Below, piece after piece: positions 1 to 7,442 of a stretch of 37,818 nt of DNA; the stretch's first letter is position 1; each line of letters starts with the position of its first letter. The position numbers and the translations under genes are program-made. The notes under the pieces were generated by a model that was not told where the DNA came from, did no database searches, and saw nothing but the letters and a program-made list of their open reading frames with translations. The DNA is from RYN-431 sp036388295 (GTDB lineage Bacteria; Planctomycetota; Phycisphaerae; Tepidisphaerales; Tepidisphaeraceae): the NCBI GenBank assembly GCA_036388295.1, contig DASVSC010000107.1, positions 1 to 37,818 of the forward strand. The letters run 5' to 3'.

Positions 1-138
1 CGTTCACTGGCCGCCCGGACCGTCGACACGCTGCACGAGGCGATCGGCCGGGCATTCGCCACCGTCACCCCGACCGACTGCGTCGGCTTCTTCCGACACT
101 GCGGCTATCCCGCTACTTCAAAAGCCACGCCGCTCTAG
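1..138 (+). CDS. IS630-family transposase, C-terminal fragment
   Basis: Reading frame 1 is open from the first base of the window to a TAG at 136-138 and encodes 45 residues. The peptide contains RTVDTLHEAIGRAF, then TPTDCVGFFRHCGY close to the end. This matches the usual C-terminus of IS630/Tc1-like DDE transposases, where a 'x-TPDECRNYFRHAGY'-type sequence follows the catalytic domain. The start and the DDE residues lie outside the window, so it cannot be judged whether the element is intact. It converges on the glycosyltransferase gene ending at 323. The family assignment comes from recalled motifs and is fairly secure for such a short piece. Confidence 0.72.
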   Translation, partial: RSLAARTVDTLHEAIGRAFATVTPTDCVGFFRHCGYPATSKATPL

Positions 139-221
139 GCGGGAAAGGCAAGTTCCATTGTCCATCGCGCTCGGCGGCAATCTTTGTGTGGACGACCGAT
201 AGGTCGCCCCTTTACGACTCT

Positions 222-256
222 GGTTGCCACGATCTCGTATGCAAGACCGTGGCACC
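222..256. repeat. Imperfect palindrome between convergent genes (GTGGCAC type)
   Basis: The arms GGTTGCCACGATCTCG (222-237) and CAAGACCGTGGCACC (242-256) pair with a few mismatches around a four-base turn. The element sits between the convergent transposase remnant and the glycosyltransferase gene. Its right half, TGCAAGACCGTGGCACCCGG, is nearly repeated near 7393-7411. It may act as a bidirectional terminator or belong to a dispersed non-coding repeat family. No T-tract follows on either strand. The remaining bases of 139-322 show nothing else recognisable. Confidence 0.5.
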
Positions 257-322
257 CGGACGCTACTCCAACGCGTCCGCGGCTTCGGCTTCGCCACAAT
301 CGAAGTCGTCTCATCCACAGCG

Positions 323-1534
323 CTATTCGCGGCCGACCAGCACTGCATCGAACACGCGGCAGACATTCTGCGCGACGCGGTCGATCGTAAAATGCGTGTG
401 AACATGTGACCTGCCGCGCAGACCCATGAACTCGCGCCGCGCCGGGTCACTGAGCAAGGCTTCGATGGCGTCCGCCATCGCCGCGGCGTCGCCCATCGGC
501 ACCAGAAAGCCGGTCTCCCCGTCCAGCACGATTTCCGGCACCCCGCCGCCGCGCGTGGCGACGACCGCTTTCGCCGCCGCCATGCCTTCGATGATGACTT
601 GGCCGAACGGTTCGCCTGTGGTCGAGGCGTGCACGAGCAAGTCAAGTTCGGCTATAGCCGCCTCGACGTCGGCGCGGAAGCCGGCGAACTCAACGACGTC
701 TTTCAGCCCTAAAGCGTCGACGGTCGCGTGCAGTTGCCGTTCGTAATCGTCTTCGCCGAACAGGGCCGCGCCGATGATGCGGAAGCGGGCGTTCGGGAAA
801 CGCCTCCGCACGCGCGCGGCGGCCTCGATAAAAACGTGCTGGCCCTTCCATGACGCGATCCGGCCGACCAACCCGACGACCGCCCCATCACGGGTTTTCC
901 CCGTCGGCCGCGGCAGTGGCGGGAGAATCGTGCCGTCGTGAACGACCCACGCCCGCTTGCGTCCTAAACGGGCCGGCTCGCCCGGCGTGAGGTTCCCGAG
1001 CGTCTGTAACGTGGCCTGCGAGTTGGCGATCAGCGCCGTCGGGATACGGCGGGCCAGCCGCCGAAACATGCGGGCCACGCGCGGCGGCAGATAATCGTCG
1101 GCGATGCGGTCGCGCACGTGCCAAACCACCGGCACCCCCGCCAGCCGTGCGGCCAGCCCGCCGATGACGTCCGCCTTCAGCGTGTTCGTGTGCACAAGGT
1201 GGACTCGCGCGTCACAGATCGCCCGGCGGACGCAGGCGATAAAGCTCAGCATCGTCACGCCGTCGCGCACGCGGCGAAGCGTGCCGCCGCCGAGCGTGTC
1301 TTTGCGGGCGTCGGCGATAGAGGCGGCCAGTGGCAGTACATGGGTCTCCACGCCCCGCTCGATTAATTTTTGCCGCAGCGGCCCGTCGGCGAACAGCAGC
1401 ACGATCGGCGTATAACGGTGACGGTCGAGTGCGGTGACCAGATTCAGCAACGCGACCTCGCCGCCGCCTAAGCGGGCGGTGTGATCGATGAACAGCACGC
1501 GCCGCGGCGTCGGCGGCCGATCGATTCTTTTCAC
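323..1534 (-). CDS. Glycosyltransferase family 4 protein
   Basis: A 403-residue GT-B glycosyltransferase that would transfer a sugar from a nucleotide donor to a growing glycan at the cytoplasmic face. The N-terminal Rossmann half opens with VLFIDHTARLGGGEVALL (about 13-30), including the glycine-rich acceptor-side loop. The C-terminal GT4 domain starts near GLVGRIASWKG (221-231) and carries the donor-binding EX7E-type element EPFGQVIIEG (308-317), followed by GGGVPEIV and GETGFLVP. It has no membrane segment. Its ATG overlaps the stop of the upstream TPR-like gene by four bases, so it is the last gene of the exosortase-containing transcript. The sugar specificity cannot be told from sequence. 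Confidence 0.9.
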   Translation of the reverse strand: MKRIDRPPTPRRVLFIDHTARLGGGEVALLNLVTALDRHRYTPIVLLFADGPLRQKLIERGVETHVLPLAASIADARKDTLGGGTLRRVRDGVTMLSFIACVRRAICDARVHLVHTNTLKADVIGGLAARLAGVPVVWHVRDRIADDYLPPRVARMFRRLARRIPTALIANSQATLQTLGNLTPGEPARLGRKRAWVVHDGTILPPLPRPTGKTRDGAVVGLVGRIASWKGQHVFIEAAARVRRRFPNARFRIIGAALFGEDDYERQLHATVDALGLKDVVEFAGFRADVEAAIAELDLLVHASTTGEPFGQVIIEGMAAAKAVVATRGGGVPEIVLDGETGFLVPMGDAAAMADAIEALLSDPARREFMGLRGRSHVHTHFTIDRVAQNVCRVFDAVLVGRE

Positions 1535-2055
1535 GGCCCGCTCCCCGCTGGCGCTTCGCCCAGGATGTCCAGCAGTCCATTCGCCGCAGAGCGTGTTTTA
1601 TCGTCGCGGGCGGCGGCCGTCGCGTGGGCACGGGCGGCGGTGAGCGTCGCGGCGTCGCTCGCGCCGCGCAACACGCGGGCCTCGACCAGCCACTCCGCTT
1701 GCCGCAAATGCGCCGGGGCATAGCCGTCGCCACTGATCGGCGCGATTGTGCCTAAGACCGCCATCGCTTCGCCGCGACGGCCGGTGCGGTCGATCGCTTC
1801 GGCCAGGGCGAAGGCATGGGCCGGCTGCTGCGGCTGCAGCGCCAGCAGATGCCGGTAGTGCAGCGCCGCCGTCCGATCGTCCTTCCGCGCGACCGCCTGC
1901 TCCGCCTTTGATCTGAGCGTCGTCACGTCCGGCGTCGCACCGGCCAAAACGACCGACAGCGTCATCGTCGCAATCGCCGCCAGCGCAACGCCCGCAGGCA
2001 CCATCGGCCAGCGGGCCGGCCGCGCATCGGCCGATTCACAAATGATGCGCGTCAT
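1531..2055 (-). CDS. Small membrane-anchored TPR-like protein of the exosortase operon
   Basis: A 174-residue protein with one hydrophobic segment near residues 17-40 (MVPAGVALAAIATMTLSVVL). Alpha-helical repeats resembling TPR units follow (KAEQAVARKDDRTAALHYRHLLALQP, then a second unit around 85-105). It is probably anchored in the inner membrane with the helical part outside. The gene is coupled on both sides: its start overlaps the exosortase stop (2052-2055) and its stop overlaps the next glycosyltransferase start (1531-1534). The context suggests an accessory or scaffold role in glycan or protein export. No specific family is recognised, and the TPR reading rests on pattern only. Confidence 0.75.
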   Translation of the reverse strand: MTRIICESADARPARWPMVPAGVALAAIATMTLSVVLAGATPDVTTLRSKAEQAVARKDDRTAALHYRHLLALQPQQPAHAFALAEAIDRTGRRGEAMAVLGTIAPISGDGYAPAHLRQAEWLVEARVLRGASDAATLTAARAHATAAARDDKTRSAANGLLDILGEAPAGSGP

Positions 2056-3671
2056 CGCCCCGCCCCTGCGTGCCAGGCTCGCACCTTGGACGCGAACGTG
2101 TCGGCGGCGGCGTGAAACAGGTTTTCCAGTTCCGCTTCGGCGGCCGCGTCCAGCGGCGCGTAGCCGACGCGCAGCACCTGAATCTGGGCCAGCGGGTACG
2201 CCATTGCCCGCTCACGCGACAGACGTAGTTTGAGTGCCAGCCCCGAAGCGTCCGCTTCCGCCGCCGGCCGCCGCCACCAGCGGCCGGTTTCGTCGCACAG
2301 GGCGTAGTGCATGGTGCCAATGGACAACGGCGGCCGACGCAGCGCGATGTCGAACCGCGCGGGTCCGTCGCCGACCGGCGGTCGATCCTTCACCGAGGCG
2401 ATCGTCCAACCGGCCAGCCCGTAGCAGGTGGTGGCGTCGTGGAAGCCATAGAACGGGTAGTCGATGCCGATCGTCGCCAGCAGGTCGCCGCGTCGGTACT
2501 GCGCCAACTGCGACTGCCGCCCGCTCACCTCGGCACGCTCGGGCGCTCGATCGTCCTCGTCGACGCGCGTCCATCCCGCCAAGTCGACCGGCAGTGCGAA
2601 GGCGGCGGATGGCGGCAGGCGTGATGCCCGCCACGCGCCGCCGGTCCGCCACGTGACCAGCGCCCCGGTCAGCACGAACAACGCGGCGATGCTTACCCAC
2701 AACCGTGGGTTCACCTGCCAGGTTGCGGCGACGGCGTTAATCGCGGATGGCGTCGACTTGTCGGCCACTTCATCCCACTGGAACACCCTTTGCCCGAGCC
2801 GTTCGGTGCTGAACACCAAGGCCATGCAGATGACGAACAGCGCGATGCCAAGCAGGTCGTGCGTCGTGCCGCTGAGCAGATCGAGGTCGTACCATTGCTT
2901 GGCCGCGGCGCACACGACAATGCGGAGGACGTTCGCCCAGAACACGTACAGCGCGGCCGCCGGCACCAGCAGCAGCAGCGACAGGGCCGGCAGGCGTTTC
3001 CAAAACGCCAGCAGCACCGTGAACGCCAGCACGGCCAGCATGGAATTGATGCCGCTGCAGGCTTCTTCGACCATCAGGCGGTCGTTGGGAATATCGATCA
3101 CGGCCCCGTGCGTGAACTGCGGCACGCCGATCAGATCGAGCAGCCGTCCCGCGCAAGCGACGGCCAATTGCCGCAACCAAACGAGCACGGCCTCGTCGTA
3201 CTGTCCCGGCGGCGGCAGGATCAGCAACAGCAGCACGCCGACGGGCCAGAGCGCCTTGGCCAGCCGTGCCCCGCCGATCGCCCAGACGCAGCCCGCCAGC
3301 ATGAACCACGTCGACACCGGCGCCATCCACCGCAGGTAAAGTGCCCCGCCCGCCGCCAGGGCCGCCCAGGCGACGGCGAACCAGAGCAGCGTCACGCCGA
3401 TCCGCCCCGGCCGGATGTCGTTCATCGGCGTGTCACGCAAGCAGACGATGCCCACGAACGGCACGGCCGCCAGCAGCATCGGGAAAAACTCGTACTGCGG
3501 CCGCGACCAGAGATCGACGAAGAATGCCCACAGCAACGGCGACTGCGCCAGCAGCATCAAACCGACGCAACACCCGACAAGCCACGGCGCGGTACGATGC
3601 CGTTCGCGGCCGGCAGTCGCAACGGCTGGGTGCAAAGAAGATGCTGCGGAAGTGATACCCAAGCGGCTCAC
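2052..3671 (-). CDS. Exosortase with EpsI-like C-terminal domain (XrtU-like)
   Basis: A 539-residue membrane cysteine protease/transpeptidase that would recognise PEP-CTERM tails. The N-terminal 300 residues hold about eight hydrophobic segments. The exosortase catalytic set is visible: Cys205 in VEEACSGINS, Arg250 in ANVLR and His271 in GTTHDLLG. Residues from about 325 onward form a soluble domain after one more hydrophobic segment, matching the EpsI/DUF3485 type often fused or adjacent to exosortases. Planctomycete enzymes of this build have been called exosortase U, but the subfamily is inference. The gene starts 67 bases after the TMTC-like gene and overlaps the next gene by four bases. 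A candidate substrate, the PEP-CTERM protein at 17011-17874, lies in the same window. Confidence 0.93.
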   Translation of the reverse strand: MSRLGITSAASSLHPAVATAGRERHRTAPWLVGCCVGLMLLAQSPLLWAFFVDLWSRPQYEFFPMLLAAVPFVGIVCLRDTPMNDIRPGRIGVTLLWFAVAWAALAAGGALYLRWMAPVSTWFMLAGCVWAIGGARLAKALWPVGVLLLLILPPPGQYDEAVLVWLRQLAVACAGRLLDLIGVPQFTHGAVIDIPNDRLMVEEACSGINSMLAVLAFTVLLAFWKRLPALSLLLLVPAAALYVFWANVLRIVVCAAAKQWYDLDLLSGTTHDLLGIALFVICMALVFSTERLGQRVFQWDEVADKSTPSAINAVAATWQVNPRLWVSIAALFVLTGALVTWRTGGAWRASRLPPSAAFALPVDLAGWTRVDEDDRAPERAEVSGRQSQLAQYRRGDLLATIGIDYPFYGFHDATTCYGLAGWTIASVKDRPPVGDGPARFDIALRRPPLSIGTMHYALCDETGRWWRRPAAEADASGLALKLRLSRERAMAYPLAQIQVLRVGYAPLDAAAEAELENLFHAAADTFASKVRAWHAGAGR

Positions 3672-3738
3672 GCACTTTACCCGATGACGCCCGATCGCGT
3701 CGTGTCCGGCGCGTCGTAGCGATCCGCTGCTTCGCCCG

Positions 3739-5880
3739 CTACTTCGCCTGGCTTTTCATCTGCCGGCGGACGCCATCCAAATGGCCGGCCGCGGCATGCG
3801 TCGGGTCCAGGCGCACGGCCTGCGTGAAACTCCAGGCCGCTTCGCTGAGTTTGTCCTGGGCGGCCAGCACGACGCCGAGGTTGTTGAACGCCTCCGCAGA
3901 GCGCGGATCGACACTGACCGCCGCCCGGAACATCCGCTCGGCCTTGGCGGGCTCCTTCAGGCGGTGCAGCAGAACGCCCGCGTTCATGAACGCCGCGAAG
4001 TTCCGTGGGTCAAGGCGGATTACTTCCTGCAAATGCCGGGCCGCTTCCTCGGGCTGGCCGAGTTCGAAGCGGGCATTGGACAGGTTGACGTGGGCGCTAA
4101 CAAAAGCGGGATTAAGGGCCAGCGCCTTCTCATAAAGCTCGGCCGCCTTGACGGGCTGGCCCAGGCGCATCTGCACCAGGCCCGCGTTGGTGTACAAACC
4201 GGGATCGTCCGTCACCCGGGCCAGCAGCGCGTCGTATGCGGCGGCGGCACGCTCGGGTTGGCCGGCCTGGCTGTGCGCCTCGGCAAGTTGGATCACGGCT
4301 TCGCGGTCATCGGGGTTCAATTGCTGCGCCCCCTCGTAGCAGGCGGCCGCGTCGGCGTACCGTTTTTGTGCGTCGTACACCCGGCCCCGCGCCATCAGCC
4401 ACGTCGCGTCGCGTGCGGCGTCGGGTACTCGGTCCAGCTGCGTGCCGGCTTCTTCGAAATACCCTTCGCTCACGTACGCCGACGCCAGCCCGAGCCGGGC
4501 CGTCCTCGATTCGGGATTGATCGCCAGCGTGTGCTGCAGCAGGCGTTCGTTGCTGGCGTAAGTCGCGCTGCGGCGGAAGGTGAGCGTCGTCAGCACGGCC
4601 AGGATCACGATACCGGCGACCCAGCGCACGCCCCGCTCGACCGGTTCGGACGTGTGTCGATTCAGCCGCCGCAACAACACGGCGACGACCACCGCGATCA
4701 AAGCCAATCCGGCCGCATACGGCAGCAGGTCCGCCGCCGGCAGAGACAACCGGCCCGCGCGCAGGGCGGGCAGGCCCTGCAAGACGGCAAAACCGCTCCC
4801 CGCGGCGACCGCGATCAGGCCGAGACGTTTCCAACGCAGCGGGAGCAGCAGCAGTGCGATCGTGATCGTGCCCAGCGGCACGAGCACCGCCGCACTCGAC
4901 CACTGGGTACGGTCGTACAGAAACGGCACGACGCCCGGCCAGAACGTGTTCCACAGCGTCCACGGCAGCGCGACCGCCGCCTCCACCCAGCCGCTACCCG
5001 CGACGGGCGACGGCACGGCTTCGTCCCGGCCCGTCCACACCCACCGCCCGCTGATGCTGCCGGCGGCGAACAGAAGCAGAATCGCGACGATCAACGGCGA
5101 CGTGTGTGGCCGTCGACGCCGATCGATCAGCAGCAGCCCCAGCGCCGCCACCGCCATCGCCGCAGACCCAGAACCTACTGAAACCAGGGCGGCCAAGCTG
5201 AAAACCGCCCACGGCCAATGCTGGGCGTATTCTTCGTCGTAGTCGGCGTTGAAGGCCGGGTCGGTCCAGCCGCGTTCGTCGGGCGGCGGCTGGATCTGGC
5301 GGGCGCGCAGGTAGGCGACGAACGCCAGGGCCGCCGCCGCGGCGCCGAGCAGATCTCCCTGCCGGCCGACCCAGGCGACGTTCGGCAGCACGCCCGGGTG
5401 CACCGCGAACGCCGTCGCGATCAGCCACGCCCCCGGCACGCCGAGCCGGCGCAACGCCAGCCAGGCGAACCCGCACGTGGCGAGATGCAGCAGCAGGCTG
5501 ACGAGCCGATAGCCCAAGGCGTCGGGCCCGAACAGGCGGAACTCGCCCCACCAGAGCGTGCGCACGACGGGCGAAATATCGGCATTGAGCGGGTGTGCCC
5601 AAATTTGACCGAGGCCCCGCGTCGCCCGCACCGCCAGATCCGACGTCACGCGGCGCTCATCATGCCAGAGCCAGTCGCCCGTCAGGCTCGGGTAGAAGGC
5701 TACGGCCGCGAGCAGAGCCAGGAGCGCGGCCCGCCAGCCGAGTTGCCACCCGCGCGGCTCGTACGGCGACTCCGGAACGAACGGCAAATCGTCCGCCAAC
5801 GACGCCACCCGTTCGACGGCATACGCGGCCGCGGACGGCTCATCGGTCGGGGCGAGTGGCAGGTCGGCTGAACGTGGCAT
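3739..5880 (-). CDS. TMTC-like multi-pass membrane protein with TPR domain
   Basis: A 713-residue protein. Residues about 50-435 contain many hydrophobic segments, and the first periplasmic loop holds the acidic pair HDE (73-75) in DWLWHDERR, as in GT-C glycosyltransferases of the PMT/TMTC class. Residues about 445-713 form at least seven tetratricopeptide repeats, for example PVKAAELYEKALALNP and AAWSFTQAVRLDPTHA. Family knowledge suggests protein O-glycosylation or assembly of an export complex. Bacterial members are common beside exosortases, and this one is immediately upstream of the exosortase on the same strand. Catalysis is not proven, because the acidic pair is the only diagnostic residue visible. 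Confidence 0.82.
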   Translation of the reverse strand: MPRSADLPLAPTDEPSAAAYAVERVASLADDLPFVPESPYEPRGWQLGWRAALLALLAAVAFYPSLTGDWLWHDERRVTSDLAVRATRGLGQIWAHPLNADISPVVRTLWWGEFRLFGPDALGYRLVSLLLHLATCGFAWLALRRLGVPGAWLIATAFAVHPGVLPNVAWVGRQGDLLGAAAAALAFVAYLRARQIQPPPDERGWTDPAFNADYDEEYAQHWPWAVFSLAALVSVGSGSAAMAVAALGLLLIDRRRRPHTSPLIVAILLLFAAGSISGRWVWTGRDEAVPSPVAGSGWVEAAVALPWTLWNTFWPGVVPFLYDRTQWSSAAVLVPLGTITIALLLLPLRWKRLGLIAVAAGSGFAVLQGLPALRAGRLSLPAADLLPYAAGLALIAVVVAVLLRRLNRHTSEPVERGVRWVAGIVILAVLTTLTFRRSATYASNERLLQHTLAINPESRTARLGLASAYVSEGYFEEAGTQLDRVPDAARDATWLMARGRVYDAQKRYADAAACYEGAQQLNPDDREAVIQLAEAHSQAGQPERAAAAYDALLARVTDDPGLYTNAGLVQMRLGQPVKAAELYEKALALNPAFVSAHVNLSNARFELGQPEEAARHLQEVIRLDPRNFAAFMNAGVLLHRLKEPAKAERMFRAAVSVDPRSAEAFNNLGVVLAAQDKLSEAAWSFTQAVRLDPTHAAAGHLDGVRRQMKSQAK

Positions 5881-6027
5881 CTTCGGTAGCGGACAACGCC
5901 GCAGCTTACTCCATGAGGCGTACGGATGTCGGACCGACAGACGGTCATTTTTGACACGCCAGTCGGGGCGTCATCAGGCACGATTCGCAGGACGACGCCC
6001 GAGCGCCCGAAAATTCGTGACACGTTT

Positions 6028-7209
6028 CTAGCGCGTATTCGGACGCTTGGCGGCGACCGCGTCGGCGTAGACGGCGGCGATGCGGGCGGCGATGACGTGC
6101 CAGTCGAACGTCTGCTGGGCGTACGTCCGGCAGGCCTCGGCCGAGGGGAGCGTGGACGGGTCGGCCAGGGCGGCCGACAGGGCATTGGCGATGGCCGCGG
6201 CGGTAGCGTCCGGCAGGATCAGCTTCGGATCGAGCCCGCGCACCACTTCCGGCAGCCCGCCCACCGGCGTGACCAGCACCGGCGTACCGGCCGCGAGCGA
6301 CTCGGCGGCGGACAAACCGAAACCTTCCAATGTTTCGGACGGCATAATCGTCACGTCGGCCGCCCGGTACGCCAGCGGCAAATCCTCGTCCGGGACGAAG
6401 CCCAGCGGCGTGATCGTTTCGGCGAGGCCGGCGGCGTCGATCATGTGAACCAGCGACTCGGCCAGCGGGCCGCGGCCGGCGATCAGGCACAGGGCGTTCG
6501 GTACGCGCTGGCGCACCGTCTTCATCGCCTCGATCAGCGTTTCCAGACCCATGCGCGCGGTCAACCGGCGCACCGCCAGCACCGTCGGCCGGTCGGTCGG
6601 CCAACCGAACTGGCGGCGGGCTTCGACCCGTGATTGGGCGACGGCGTCGACGAAACGGTCGGAATCGACGCCGCCGGGAATGACTGTGACCCGGGCGGGG
6701 TCGACGCCGTAGGTTTGGCAGAGCAGGTCCCGGAACGCGTCCGACAGAACGATGACGCGGTCGGCCTTGCGGTAGACCGACTTTTCGAGCCGGCGCTTGA
6801 CCCACGTCGCCACGCGGCCGGCCCCTTCGCGCGCGGACTCGGCCGCCCAGGGTCCATGAAAATGGACGACCCAGGGGCGGCTGTTGCGCTCTTTGAGCAG
6901 CGGATAGGCGTACAGCGCGAAGTGCGTGACCAGCACGCGCTGGTCGGCCGGCGGCAGCGACGCCCAGACCCGCCGCACGGCCTGACGGGCGCTGCGCCAG
7001 CGGCGCAGCAACGGGTCGTCCGGGGCGGCGAAGGTGCGGACCGTGCCGTCCGTTTCCGAATCCACCGAACCGGTTCCGACGACCAGCCCGCGGCACTGTA
7101 CCCCGACCTCCGGCAGTGCTTCGATCAGGTCGTGGTAGTACCGGTCCAGCCCTCCGGGGTTCTCGGAAAACCAGCCCGCTCCTACTTGCACGGCAGTCAA
7201 CGGCGTCAC
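6028..7209 (-). CDS. Glycosyltransferase family 4 protein
   Basis: A 393-residue cytoplasmic GT-B enzyme. The N-terminal domain has SENPGGLDRYYHDL (15-28) as the acceptor-side loop and WVVHFHGPW (113-121). A linker leads to VTVIPGGVDSDRF. The donor domain includes VLAVRRLTARMGLE (210-223) and the EX7E motif in LEGFGLSAAES (294-304), then VTPVGGLPEVV. The gene stands between the exopolysaccharide operon and the exosortase group with gaps of about 230 and 147 bases, so it may have its own promoter. The sugar donor is unknown. It is only distantly similar to the other two GT4 domains of this region. Confidence 0.9.
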   Translation of the reverse strand: MTPLTAVQVGAGWFSENPGGLDRYYHDLIEALPEVGVQCRGLVVGTGSVDSETDGTVRTFAAPDDPLLRRWRSARQAVRRVWASLPPADQRVLVTHFALYAYPLLKERNSRPWVVHFHGPWAAESAREGAGRVATWVKRRLEKSVYRKADRVIVLSDAFRDLLCQTYGVDPARVTVIPGGVDSDRFVDAVAQSRVEARRQFGWPTDRPTVLAVRRLTARMGLETLIEAMKTVRQRVPNALCLIAGRGPLAESLVHMIDAAGLAETITPLGFVPDEDLPLAYRAADVTIMPSETLEGFGLSAAESLAAGTPVLVTPVGGLPEVVRGLDPKLILPDATAAAIANALSAALADPSTLPSAEACRTYAQQTFDWHVIAARIAAVYADAVAAKRPNTR

Positions 7210-7379
7210 AGACGCTGAATGTAGCCGAAGCCCCCATCGGCTTGCCCATTTTTATGTTTTTGTCATCAGGCCCCTCCCCCGGCGGCGGTGTGGAGCGCGG
7301 GCCGGAGCCCATGCCGTAGGGGTGCGCCGCAACTGGCGGCTTAGGGCGGCGGATGCTCGTGTGGAGTCGCTTCTTTGAG

Positions 7380-7406
7380 TGCCACAGTTGAGTGCAAACG
7401 GTGGCA
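7380..7406. repeat. Second GTGGCAC-type palindrome
   Basis: TGCCAC (7380-7385) and GTGGCA (7401-7406) form the outer stem, and GTTG pairs with CAAAC inside with one bulge. The right flank GTGGCACCCGG is identical to that of the palindrome at 222-256. Both copies lie just beyond the stop codon of a minus-strand glycosyltransferase gene. This suggests either a shared terminator design or a dispersed repeat. The rest of the 233-base gap (7210-7442) shows no gene. Confidence 0.45.
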
Positions 7407-7410
7407 CCCG

Positions 7411-7433
7411 GCGAGGCCATTTACGTGGCCCCG
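7411..7433 (-). terminator. Hairpin downstream of the phosphoglycosyltransferase-GT4 gene
   Basis: GCGAGGCCA (7411-7419) and TGGCCCCGC (7425/7426-7433) pair with one A-C mismatch around a short loop. The hairpin begins ten bases after the stop codon of the fusion gene on the minus strand. No run of U follows, so intrinsic termination is plausible but unproven. The adjacent palindrome at 7380-7406 could contribute. Confidence 0.35.
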
Positions 7434-7442
7434 CCGCGGTGC

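Noticed and set aside
3781..5181. A 466-codon plus-strand open frame opposite the TMTC-like gene
   Set aside because: It is the antisense shadow of a well-supported TPR gene in GC-rich DNA, with an Arg/Gln-rich composition and no motif.
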